Positions 36,413 to 44,286 of a stretch of 54,831 nt of DNA are shown here, one piece after another. The notes under the pieces were generated by a model. It saw nothing but the letters and a program-made list of their open reading frames with translations, had not been told where the DNA came from and made no database searches. Source of the stretch: CAZLFA01 sp964558665 (GTDB lineage: Bacteria > Desulfobacterota > Syntrophia > Syntrophales > PHBD01); assembly GCA_964558665.1 (NCBI GenBank), contig CAZLFA010000021.1, positions 1-54,831 on the forward strand. The letters are read 5' to 3'. The position numbers were made by a program, and so were the translations under genes. Every line of letters begins with the position of its first letter. The first letter of the stretch is position 1.

Positions 36413-36955
36413 TCATATGCAGTTATTGATCCTGCTCTTGAGCCATTCCCAGTCGATGTCGTTATTGAGGCAGTCATATTTGGAGGCGAGCAGTATCTGC
36501 GGTATGACCTTGCGCTCTTTAAGAATGACGCCGCCTGAAGTCAACCTTGTAGTTCTGAGTCCCTTCTCTATTTCAAAGTTGCACGCGGCTCCGATGGCTG
36601 CCCTTATTCTCTTGCGCTGGGCCAGACGCTTCGTAAATCCCGAACTCGGGGTTATGTAGAACTGAATTCCTTTTTCTTCACATAGAGTTTTGATTTCCCC
36701 GCATTTGCATCGTTTGCACTTTGTACAGAGAATACCGTCCTCCTTGGAAAATTTGGCTGCGCATTTGTCGTCAACGATACAATGCGGCAACATCACCGCC
36801 AAGTCCCTGCGGGGGACGCTGTCGAAATCATCCCGGTAGTAGTCATTGATGACCGTAATCAGGTTGTAGGTGACCCCCATCTTTCCCATCACATTTCTTA
36901 AAGGATAAAAAAGAAGGCAGGTGATGAATTTTATTTTTTTATAGGTTTTCCCCAT
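36413..36955 (-). CDS. DUF116 family protein
   Basis: 180 residues from the ATG at 36955 (a GTG at 36976 would add 7). The central LPHCIVDDKCAAKF and GILCTKCKRCKCGEIKTLC are Cys clusters of the DUF116 family, which may bind iron-sulfur or zinc; the family is found in anaerobes and methanogens. The N-terminus is basic with a hydrophobic stretch (FITCLLFYPL). The function is not known. A promoter is visible upstream on this strand. Together with the amidohydrolase it forms a two-gene operon that diverges from the permease genes. Confidence 0.72.
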   Translation of the reverse strand: MGKTYKKIKFITCLLFYPLRNVMGKMGVTYNLITVINDYYRDDFDSVPRRDLAVMLPHCIVDDKCAAKFSKEDGILCTKCKRCKCGEIKTLCEEKGIQFYITPSSGFTKRLAQRKRIRAAIGAACNFEIEKGLRTTRLTSGGVILKERKVIPQILLASKYDCLNNDIDWEWLKSRINNCI

Positions 36956-37000
36956 GGCCGATCTTGGCAATATCACGATTATTTGTTAGTATGCCCCGAA

Positions 37001-37028
37001 GGTATATGAAAGCATGAGCACGTGTCAA
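37001..37028 (-). promoter_or_regulatory. Promoter for the DUF116-amidohydrolase operon
   Basis: On the minus strand TTGACA (37023-37028), a 16-base spacer and TATACC (37001-37006). It is about 45 bases upstream of the DUF116 start. Confidence 0.6.
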
Positions 37029-37112
37029 GAAGTTAGTCGTCTGATTTGAAGAACTTGACCTGTGCAAAGCATGCCTTGCAGCACAATTATAAATGATCAC
37101 AGGATTCCCGAT

Positions 37113-38084
37113 TTGCTTCGATATGTAACGAAAAGACTGCTCTTCATGATCCCCCTGCTCTTCGGGATCTCCATCATCTGCTTCAGCGTCATGCATCTCG
37201 CTCCGGGATCCCCCACGGACATGGAAACAATGATGAATCCGCGGGCGACGGCGGAGGCAAAGGAGCGGCTGCGCGCCATGTACGATCTCGACAAGCCGCT
37301 GCATGTACAATACTTTATCTGGGTTAAAAAGGTGGCCGTTCTTGATCTGGGAAAATCATTTTCACCGGATCACCGCCCGGTTGCCGACAAAATAATGGAG
37401 AGGCTGCCGATCACCGTTCTTCTCAATGTCCTGTCCATGGCGCTGATTATGGTCATCGCCATACCCATCGGCGTACTTTCGGCGGTGCATCAGGATTCGC
37501 TTTTCGACCGGATAACCAGCGTCATTGTTTTTATCGGCTTCGCCGTTCCCACTTTCTGGCTGGCTCTGCTGCTCATGATCCTTTTCGGCATCGACCTCGG
37601 CTGGTTGCCGATCTCCGGCATCCGTTCCCTGAACTACGAATACATGCGCCCCTTGGATTCCCTTGTCGATCTGCTCAAGCACCTGATCCTGCCGGTGACA
37701 TTGTCAGCATTCGGGGGACTGGCCGGGCTTTCCCGATACATGCGATCCAATATGCTGGAGGTGATCCGTCAGGACTACATCATGACGGCGCGCGCCAAAG
37801 GGCTGAGCGAGCGCGTTGTTATCTACAAGCATGCCCTGCGCAATGCGCTTCTGCCCGTAATCACGATTCTGGGGCTTTCCATACCGCATCTCATCGGCGG
37901 CAGCGTGATCTTCGAGACCATATTCGCGATACCGGGCATGGGGCAGCTTTTTTACATGTCGGTAATGGCCAGAGACTACCCTGTGGTAATGGGCATACTG
38001 CTCATCGGAGCCGCGTTGACGCTTCTGGGCAATCTCATAGCAGACGTATCCTATGCCGTGGCCGATCCGAGGATAAGGGTATGA
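37113..38084 (+). CDS. Peptide/nickel-type ABC transporter permease (DppB/OppB family)
   Basis: 323 residues and six transmembrane helices. The N-terminus (LLRYVTKRLLFMIPLLFGIS) is the hallmark of DppB proteins. The cytoplasmic EAA loop is seen in TARAKGLSERVVIYKHALRN. The start is TTG 37113, which has AGGA 8 bases before it and gives the family's usual N-terminus; earlier ATG codons would add about 17 unrelated residues. It is followed 22 bases later by the partner permease. No substrate-binding protein or ATPase genes are in the window, so the complete transporter needs genes elsewhere. Confidence 0.9.
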   Translation: MLRYVTKRLLFMIPLLFGISIICFSVMHLAPGSPTDMETMMNPRATAEAKERLRAMYDLDKPLHVQYFIWVKKVAVLDLGKSFSPDHRPVADKIMERLPITVLLNVLSMALIMVIAIPIGVLSAVHQDSLFDRITSVIVFIGFAVPTFWLALLLMILFGIDLGWLPISGIRSLNYEYMRPLDSLVDLLKHLILPVTLSAFGGLAGLSRYMRSNMLEVIRQDYIMTARAKGLSERVVIYKHALRNALLPVITILGLSIPHLIGGSVIFETIFAIPGMGQLFYMSVMARDYPVVMGILLIGAALTLLGNLIADVSYAVADPRIRV

Positions 38085-38106
38085 TGACGTATTCAAGGGT
38101 GTCATA

Positions 38107-38940
38107 ATGAGGAAGGATTTCTGGGAACAATTCAGGAAAAACAAAATGGCCGTAGCCGGCGGGATACTGGTTATCCTGCTATTTATCGTCTCTCTGCTGG
38201 CGCCCTGGATCGCACCTTACGATCCCAACGCCATAGATCTCAAAAACGTCCTGGCGGGCCCCTCGGCAAATCACTGGTTCGGCACCGATCAGTTGGGAAG
38301 AGACGTCATGTCCCGCATGATCTGGGGTGCGGGCGTCTCCCTCAAGGTGGGATTTGTGGCAACCGGAATAGCAATCATCATCGGCACAATCCTTGGGGCA
38401 CTCTCCGGCTATTACGGAAAATGGGTAGATGCCGCCATCATGCGCTTTGTGGACATAATGCTGTGTTTCCCGACATTTTTCCTGATACTGGCTGTAATCG
38501 CGCTACTGGAACCTTCCATATGGAACATCATGATTATCATCGGCCTCACCGGATGGATGGGGATAACCCGTCTGGTGAGGGCCGATTTCATCTCCCTTAA
38601 AGAAAGGGACTACATACAGGCGGCCAGGGCCATCGGCGCCGGCGACATGAGGATAATCTTCGTCCATATGCTCCCGAATGCAATGGCATCGGTCCTTGTA
38701 GCGGCCACCCTGGGTGTGGCCGGGGCCATTCTCACTGAATCCGCCCTGAGTTTCCTGGGCATCGGCGTGCAGCCTCCCACGCCAAGCTGGGGCAACATCC
38801 TTACTGCCGGCAAGGATAACATCGACATTGCCTGGTGGCTCTCCCTGTATCCGGGGCTGGCAATTCTCATAACTGTCCTTGGCTACAACCTGCTGGGAGA
38901 AGGCATCAGAGACTCGCTGGATCCCCGCCTGCGCAGATAA
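38107..38940 (+). CDS. Peptide/nickel-type ABC transporter permease (DppC/OppC family)
   Basis: 277 residues and about six helices. The N-terminus (FWEQFRKNKMAVAGGIL) and the LAPWIAPYDPNAID segment are typical of DppC. The EAA loop is seen in QAARAIGAGDMRIIFVHMLP. The C-terminus ends with GEGIRDSLDPRLR, the canonical DppC ending. It works as a heterodimer with the preceding DppB-like protein. Substrate (peptide, nickel or glycan) is unknown. A short inverted repeat GCGGC/GCCGC (38945-38964) follows, without a T-run. Confidence 0.9.
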   Translation: MRKDFWEQFRKNKMAVAGGILVILLFIVSLLAPWIAPYDPNAIDLKNVLAGPSANHWFGTDQLGRDVMSRMIWGAGVSLKVGFVATGIAIIIGTILGALSGYYGKWVDAAIMRFVDIMLCFPTFFLILAVIALLEPSIWNIMIIIGLTGWMGITRLVRADFISLKERDYIQAARAIGAGDMRIIFVHMLPNAMASVLVAATLGVAGAILTESALSFLGIGVQPPTPSWGNILTAGKDNIDIAWWLSLYPGLAILITVLGYNLLGEGIRDSLDPRLRR

Positions 38941-39136
38941 ACAAGCGGCAGGCAGACTCGCCGCATTGCAAGCAGCCAATATTACTCAACAAATCTGTTA
39001 TCCTTGCTTTATTTCCGGTTTTATGGTTAAATGATTTAGCTTTATATTACGGGTACCAATTGGTGTTATTCTAAAACCTCTAAAACTCTTCCATGATGAC
39101 CATAAGATAACCCGTTAAAGTCGCTGCAATCCGACT

Positions 39137-39226
39137 GTACTTTTTTATTGGGGGAAAAGTACGGGAAGAGGTATTCCAGGCTCAACCGAAGCATCTGAAA
39201 GTCTCCGGTTTGATTCCCCATTTTTT
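39137..39226 (+). ncRNA. Candidate structured RNA or attenuator with alternative stems
   Basis: GTACTTTT (39137-39144) and AAAAGTAC (39155-39162) form a perfect 8 bp hairpin. Its right arm and loop overlap GGGGAA (39151-39156), which can instead pair with TTCCCC (39214-39219) just before a run of six T (39221-39226). Between them lie GGAA/TTCC and TCAACCG/CGGTTTGA hairpins. The two outer stems exclude each other, as in attenuators and riboswitches. No known class is recognised. The region 38941-39371 has no protein gene. Confidence 0.4.
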
Positions 39227-39371
39227 ATTTCAGTTTTCAGTACAAGGAATTGACCATAAACGGCGTTTGAAGGAACCGCAAATAAAGGCTTCCATGATGC
39301 AATTAGTTAAAAATATTAACATTATATTGCATTATTCATTATCCAATGCGTACCTTATTTACGGGTACCTA

Positions 39372-39400
39372 TTGACTAATTTAAAATGATGTGCTAATAT
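39372..39400 (+). promoter_or_regulatory. carD promoter (sigma70 type)
   Basis: TTGACT (39372-39377), a 17-base spacer and TAATAT (39395-39400), with transcription starting near 39407 and a leader of about 30 bases. The -35 is overlapped by TTACGGGTACCTATTG; a close copy of that motif (ATTACGGGTACCAATTG) lies 312 bases upstream near 39046-39062. Confidence 0.8.
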
Positions 39401-39437
39401 AGCAGATTCCAATTGATGGAGACAGGTGGTGCAAGAT

Positions 39438-39923
39438 ATGTTTAAAGTAGGCGATTTAGCGGTTTATCCGGCTCAAGGTGTGGGGGTCATTGAATCCATT
39501 GAGAACCGTGAAATCATGGGAAACAAGCAGTTGTTTTACATAATGAAAATTATGGGGAACGGCATGAAAATCATGATCCCCCTCAACAGCGCCGATTCAG
39601 TCGGACTTCGGGAAGTAATACCCAAGGAAGAAATTCCTAAAGTATATGCTATTTTGAAAAACAAGGATGTCATCATCGACAAGCAGACATGGAACAAAAG
39701 ATACCGGGAGTATCTCGAGAAGATAAAAACCGGGTCCGTCTATGAAATCGCCAGGGTTTTAAGAGACCTCTTTATTTTAAAGAGCGACAAGAACCTTTCT
39801 TTCGGGGAGCGCAAGATGATGGACACTGCGAAAAACCTTTTAATTAAAGAGATTTCCGTCTCGACAAACCTTGAAGAGACCAAGATCGAGCAGGATCTGC
39901 AGACGATTTTTACCATGCAGTAA
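39438..39923 (+). CDS. CarD/CdnL-family RNA polymerase-binding regulator
   Basis: 161 residues. The N-terminal Tudor-like RNAP-interaction domain (FKVGDLAVYPAQGVGVIESI) binds the beta subunit. The C-terminal helical domain (residues ~70-160) contacts promoter DNA and stabilises open complexes, particularly at rRNA promoters. Start 39438 (ATG) is preferred to the GTG codons at 39426 and 39429 because AGGTGG is 8 bases upstream. It heads the carD - PIN/TRAM - ispD - ispF - gltX run, a conserved order in Desulfobacterota and partly in Firmicutes. Confidence 0.93.
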   Translation: MFKVGDLAVYPAQGVGVIESIENREIMGNKQLFYIMKIMGNGMKIMIPLNSADSVGLREVIPKEEIPKVYAILKNKDVIIDKQTWNKRYREYLEKIKTGSVYEIARVLRDLFILKSDKNLSFGERKMMDTAKNLLIKEISVSTNLEETKIEQDLQTIFTMQ

Positions 39924-40083
39924 AACAATCCCTCATTGAGGGTCGATATAACTGTTCTTTGACAATTACAATAATCTTTTTAAGAGAAATCATTTTTCCT
40001 AAACCCCGTCATATTATTATTATTTTATATCATACAGGGGTCAATTATATTATAATAAATAAAAACGAAAGGAGGTGGAAAGA

Positions 40084-41106
40084 TTGATTATCAGGTTTCT
40101 CTTAGTAGTGGCATGTTCTATTAGCGGATATTATATAGCCCTTCATAATTTTGACACCCCGTTTCAATGGCTGGGGTTGGTCATAGGATTTATTATTGCC
40201 CTATTTGTTATTCAAGCAGAACAGGCCATCGGCAAGATTTCCCTGAAAGTAATCTTCGGCAGTGTCGTCGGCATGCTGATCGGCCTCGTTATCGCCTTTC
40301 TCTTGACCTTCGGTCTTAAATTTGTCAGCAATATCAGAGAAAATCAGGATCTTGCTTTCTGGATATACACCCTGCTGTCCGTTATCATGTCTTATCTGGG
40401 ACTGGTCATCGGATCAAAAAAGATTGAAGAATTCAATATCTTCGGTCTGAAAAGTTCAAAAGACAGCAACGAATACAGGATTCTTGATACCAGCGTCATC
40501 ATCGACGGCCGCATTGCCGATATCTGCGATACCGGATTCATGGAAGGCAGCATCATGGTCCCGCGCTTCGTCCTTGATGAACTCCAGTACATAGCCGACT
40601 CTTCCGATTCCATGAAACGATCGAGGGGCAGAAGAGGACTGGACATTCTCAACAGGATGCAGAAAATCCAGGGCATCAACATTGAGATAGTCGATCAGGA
40701 CTTCCCAAAGGTGAAAAACGTTGACGCCAAGCTTATCGCCCTTGCCAAAAAAATGGACGGCAAGCTCATCACAAACGATTTCAATCTCAACAAGGTGGCC
40801 GAACTTCAGGGAATAAAGATACTCAATGTCAACGAACTGGCAAATGCGCTGAAACCGGTCGTTCTTCCCGGAGAAGTGATGACGGTCAAGATCATAAAGG
40901 AAGGCAAGGAAGCGGGACAGGGGGTTGCGTATCTGGATGACGGGACAATGATTATCGTCGATAACGCCCAGAGATACCAGGGCTCAACGGTAGACGTCCT
41001 GGTGACCAGCGTGCTTCAGACGACGGCGGGACGCATGATCTTTTCTGAACTGAAATCGGTGACGCCCGACAAGAAGCCGACTTCAACACCGAACTCGAGA
41101 TCCTAA
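40084..41106 (+). CDS. PIN/TRAM-domain membrane protein (YacL-like)
   Basis: 340 residues. About four N-terminal helices (residues ~1-110) are followed by a PIN nuclease-like domain (ILDTSVIIDGRIADI, with acidic residues again at VDAKLIALAKKMDG and TNDFNLNK) and a C-terminal TRAM domain (GEVMTVKIIKEGKEAGQGVA), which binds RNA. It is conserved next to ispD in many bacteria. Start TTG 40084 is preferred to GTG 40075: the ribosome site GGAGG ends at the GTG itself, and is 8 bases from the TTG. The AT-rich 150-base gap before it may contain its own promoter. Confidence 0.9.
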   Translation: MIIRFLLVVACSISGYYIALHNFDTPFQWLGLVIGFIIALFVIQAEQAIGKISLKVIFGSVVGMLIGLVIAFLLTFGLKFVSNIRENQDLAFWIYTLLSVIMSYLGLVIGSKKIEEFNIFGLKSSKDSNEYRILDTSVIIDGRIADICDTGFMEGSIMVPRFVLDELQYIADSSDSMKRSRGRRGLDILNRMQKIQGINIEIVDQDFPKVKNVDAKLIALAKKMDGKLITNDFNLNKVAELQGIKILNVNELANALKPVVLPGEVMTVKIIKEGKEAGQGVAYLDDGTMIIVDNAQRYQGSTVDVLVTSVLQTTAGRMIFSELKSVTPDKKPTSTPNSRS

Positions 41107-41120
41107 CAGGCACTCATCAG

Positions 41121-41159
41121 GCCCGGGAGCAAAGAAACCTTGCGTCCCGGGCTTTTTTT
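41121..41159 (+). terminator. Strong intrinsic terminator between PIN/TRAM gene and ispD
   Basis: GCCCGGGA (41121-41128) and TCCCGGGC (41145-41152) form a perfect 8 bp stem followed by seven T (41153-41159). It lies only 10 bases upstream of the ispD start, so ispD-ispF-gltX expression depends on readthrough or another start site. Confidence 0.9.
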
Positions 41160-41168
41160 CGGCACAAC

Positions 41169-41870
41169 ATGTCTATGACAACTTCAGCGCTCATTCCTGC
41201 AGGTGGATCAGGGAAACGGATGCTCTCAGACCGTTCAAAGCAGTATCTGCTGATAGACGGCATGCCGATCCTTGCCCATACCCTTATGGTTTTCCAGGCG
41301 TCACCGGCAATTGATGACATCATAGTTATCGTCCCCGAAGATGACATTGATGACGTGAAGAAAGAAATCATCAATAAATACGGTTTTTCGAAGGTTGCAG
41401 GCGTCGTGCCCGGAGGAGCCGAACGGCAGGATTCGGTGCGGAACGGTCTCGCAAACATCGGCGATGACACGGATGTCGTTGTAATTCACGACGGTGTAAG
41501 ACCTTTTATCACCGCTGCGCTTATCGGCATATCCGTCGAAGAGGCCCTCAGAAACACAGCAGCAACCCTGGGCGTACCATCCAGAGATACCGTAAAAACG
41601 GTCAGCCCGGACGGATGGATTGTAAACACCCTGAACCGTTCCGAACTGAGATCGATTCAAACACCGCAGACATTCCTGAGGCATATCATCCAGCAGGCCT
41701 ACCAAAAAGCTTATGAGGACAACTTTTACGGCACCGACGACGCCATGCTGGTTGAACGCATCGGTATCCCCGTAAAAGTCATTGAGGGTTCGTACGACAA
41801 CATCAAGATCACGACCGTAGAAGATCTGCTTCTGGCTGAAACGCTTATGCGGGCGAGGAGGAATAAATGA
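41169..41870 (+). CDS. ispD: 2-C-methyl-D-erythritol 4-phosphate cytidylyltransferase
   Basis: 233 residues, third step of the MEP isoprenoid pathway: MEP + CTP gives CDP-ME. The nucleotide-binding loop IPAGGSGKRM with the following DRSKQYLLIDG, VIHDGVRPF, and the SIQTPQTF motif are all present. The gene lies 10 bases behind a terminator and has no clear ribosome site before ATG 41169 (a second ATG is at 41175). It overlaps ispF by ATGA. Confidence 0.95.
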   Translation: MSMTTSALIPAGGSGKRMLSDRSKQYLLIDGMPILAHTLMVFQASPAIDDIIVIVPEDDIDDVKKEIINKYGFSKVAGVVPGGAERQDSVRNGLANIGDDTDVVVIHDGVRPFITAALIGISVEEALRNTAATLGVPSRDTVKTVSPDGWIVNTLNRSELRSIQTPQTFLRHIIQQAYQKAYEDNFYGTDDAMLVERIGIPVKVIEGSYDNIKITTVEDLLLAETLMRARRNK

Positions 41871-42346
41871 AGATCGGTATGGGTTATGACAGCCATCGTC
41901 TGGTCGCCGGAAAGCCGCTGATTTTAGGCGGTGTGGAAATCCCCTTTGACAAGGGACTTATGGGCCACTCCGACGCCGACGCTCTGCTGCATGCCGTTTG
42001 CGACGCGATTCTCGGCGCCATCGGCGCCGGCGATATCGGGCAGCATTTCCCTGACACCGATCCTGAATACAAGGGCATATCCAGCCTTGTTCTTCTTGAG
42101 CGGGTAAGGCGTCTAGCCGAAGCGAAAGGGTTCAGGGTCAACAATCTCGATTCAACGGTCATCCTGGAGAACCCCAAACTCATGCCGTACACCGGACAGA
42201 TGAAAAGCAACATAGCCGGAGCGCTGGGCATTCCCGCCGAACGGGTCAACATCAAGGCGAAAACAAACGAAGGCATGGGATTCACGGGGCGCGGAGAAGG
42301 GGCAGCCGCCTTTGCCGTCGTCACTGTAGAGGATTACAACAAATGA
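41867..42346 (+). CDS. ispF: 2-C-methyl-D-erythritol 2,4-cyclodiphosphate synthase
   Basis: 159 residues. It cyclises CDP-ME 2-phosphate to MEcPP, releasing CMP; it is a zinc-dependent homotrimer. The metal and substrate motifs are GMGYDSHRL (Asp and His), GHSDADALLHAVCDAILGA and FPDTDPEYKG, and NIKAKTNEGMGFTGRGEG closes the active site. It is coupled to ispD and gltX by four-base ATGA overlaps on both sides. Confidence 0.97.
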   Translation: MKIGMGYDSHRLVAGKPLILGGVEIPFDKGLMGHSDADALLHAVCDAILGAIGAGDIGQHFPDTDPEYKGISSLVLLERVRRLAEAKGFRVNNLDSTVILENPKLMPYTGQMKSNIAGALGIPAERVNIKAKTNEGMGFTGRGEGAAAFAVVTVEDYNK

Positions 42347-43815
42347 CAGAGTTCAAACCCCGAGTCCGTTTTGCACCATCCCCCACGGGAGAACTGCACG
42401 TGGGAAATGCCAGGACAGCTCTGTTCAACCGGCTTTTCGCCAGGCATTACGGCGGCACATTAGTACTCAGGATAGAGGATACGGATCAGGAAAGGACATC
42501 CCGGACATTCGAGAAAAACCTTCTTGAAGACCTGAAATGGCTATCCATAGACTGGGATGAAGGACCGGGCACCGGCGGCAGCTACGGACCTTACCATCAA
42601 ATTGAAAGGCTGGACATCTATAAGGATCAGCTTGCAAAGCTCAAAGAGGCTGACCTCATCTATCCGTGTTACTGCACGGAAGAGGAACTGGATGCGGAAC
42701 GCAAGTCGCTTCTGTCGAGACACCTTGCGCCCCGCTATATGGGCAAGTGCAGGCGCCTTACCGAAGAACGCAGGAGGAAGCTGGAAAATCAGGGAAGGAA
42801 GCCGGCATGGAGATTCAGGATCGGATCGGGATTTGTCACCTTCAATGACCTGATAAGGGGCGCCATGAAATTCGACGCCGAGGCTATCGGCGATTTCATA
42901 ATAGTCCGCTCCAGCGGCATACCCGCTTACAATTTCGCGGTAGTCATTGACGACCATCTCATGGCCATCACCCATGTCATCCGCGGTGAAGACCATCTCT
43001 CCAATACGGCGATGCAGCTTCTCCTGTACAAGGCACTGAACTTTCAGCCGCCCGAATTCGCCCACCATGCCCTCATCCTCGGCAAGGACAGGGCAAAGCT
43101 GAGCAAGCGGCACGGTTCTGTCGCCGTCCGTGAATTCCGTGAAAAAGGCATCCTTCCCGAGGCGCTGATCAACTATCTGGCTCTCCTCGGCGGATCAATC
43201 GGGGAAGGACGGGAGGTGTGCGGCATCGACGAAATCCTCGGCTCATTTTCGCTTGACCAGGCGGGAAAGAGCGGCGCTATCTTCGATGAGGATAAATTAA
43301 GATGGATGAATGCGATTTACATCCGCAAGGAAGATGCCGGCAATCTTGCCGACCGGATGCTCCCCTGCCTGGCAAGGGCGGGTTATGACGTCGAGACCAT
43401 GGACAGAAACCGTCTGGAGTCCATCACCGATGCGCTCAGAGACAATCTTGTTACGCTTTCCGATATAACTTCATTCATTGATATCTTTTTTGACGACCGT
43501 TATCAGATAACCGCAGATGCTCTGAAAACTATTGAGTCGGCAGAGTCCCGGCCCGTGCTGGAACGCCTTCGGGATATACTCAGCGACAGCGGAGAAGAGA
43601 TATCCTATCAGAACATCACCGACAAGATCGGCCGGGCAACGGGCCTGAAAGGAAGAAAGCTGCTTATGCCCGTCAGATCGGCTGTTACCGGCATGGTCAA
43701 AGGGCCTGAGCTCGACAAGGTATTCAGTCTGCTGCCCAGGGAATCTCTCCTGAAGAGGGCGGAAAAAGCCCTGGCCTTGTCGACCTCCGCAGACGGAAGA
43801 GAGAAAGGTGCATAG
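42343..43815 (+). CDS. gltX: Glutamyl-tRNA synthetase
   Basis: 490 residues, class Ic aminoacyl-tRNA synthetase. The HIGH motif appears as HVGN in RFAPSPTGELHVGNARTALF, and KMSKS as KLSKRHG. CYCTEEELD is the typical zinc-ribbon-like segment. The length is normal. It may be discriminating or non-discriminating (charging tRNA-Gln as well), which the sequence alone does not show. It overlaps ispF by ATGA, and the next gene starts right after its stop codon. Confidence 0.96.
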   Translation: MTEFKPRVRFAPSPTGELHVGNARTALFNRLFARHYGGTLVLRIEDTDQERTSRTFEKNLLEDLKWLSIDWDEGPGTGGSYGPYHQIERLDIYKDQLAKLKEADLIYPCYCTEEELDAERKSLLSRHLAPRYMGKCRRLTEERRRKLENQGRKPAWRFRIGSGFVTFNDLIRGAMKFDAEAIGDFIIVRSSGIPAYNFAVVIDDHLMAITHVIRGEDHLSNTAMQLLLYKALNFQPPEFAHHALILGKDRAKLSKRHGSVAVREFREKGILPEALINYLALLGGSIGEGREVCGIDEILGSFSLDQAGKSGAIFDEDKLRWMNAIYIRKEDAGNLADRMLPCLARAGYDVETMDRNRLESITDALRDNLVTLSDITSFIDIFFDDRYQITADALKTIESAESRPVLERLRDILSDSGEEISYQNITDKIGRATGLKGRKLLMPVRSAVTGMVKGPELDKVFSLLPRESLLKRAEKALALSTSADGREKGA

Positions 43816-44259
43816 ATGAGATATTCAGAAGCAAAAGCGGGGCGCATATTCGTAATCAGGCTTGAGGACGGAGAGATCATCCATGAGGTCATAGAAAATT
43901 TCGCCAGGGAGCACGCTGTCAAGGCGGCATCGCTTATCGCCCTGGGAGGGGCAGACAAAGACAGCACCGTCATTGTAGGACCGGAGATCGGTAGAACGCT
44001 TCCCATTGTTCCCATGACTCATATGCTGGATGATGTCCATGAAGTTGCAGGCGTGGGAACGTTATTCCCGGACGACGCAGGGAATCCGATACTTCACATG
44101 CACATGGCATGCGGCAGAAAAGACAGGACGGTTACGGGCTGCATACGTCAGGGAATCAGGGTATGGCACGTACTGGAGGTCATACTGTTTGAGCTCGCCG
44201 ACAGCACCGGCAGCAGGATTATGGAGCCGGCGTCCGGGTTTAAGCTTTTAGACCCATAA
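43816..44259 (+). CDS. PPC/DUF296 domain protein
   Basis: 147 residues. One PPC (plant and prokaryote conserved, DUF296) domain: IFVIRLEDGEIIHEVIENFA at the start, ASLIALGGADKDSTV, and LHMHMACGRKDRTVTGCI with clustered His residues, which probably bind metal. Plants fuse this domain to AT-hook DNA-binding motifs; bacterial ones stand alone and form trimers. The ATG immediately follows the gltX stop, so translation is coupled. The function is unknown. Confidence 0.85.
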   Translation: MRYSEAKAGRIFVIRLEDGEIIHEVIENFAREHAVKAASLIALGGADKDSTVIVGPEIGRTLPIVPMTHMLDDVHEVAGVGTLFPDDAGNPILHMHMACGRKDRTVTGCIRQGIRVWHVLEVILFELADSTGSRIMEPASGFKLLDP

Positions 44260-44286
44260 TTTTTTTTAAAGCAAGGAGGGGGGAAT

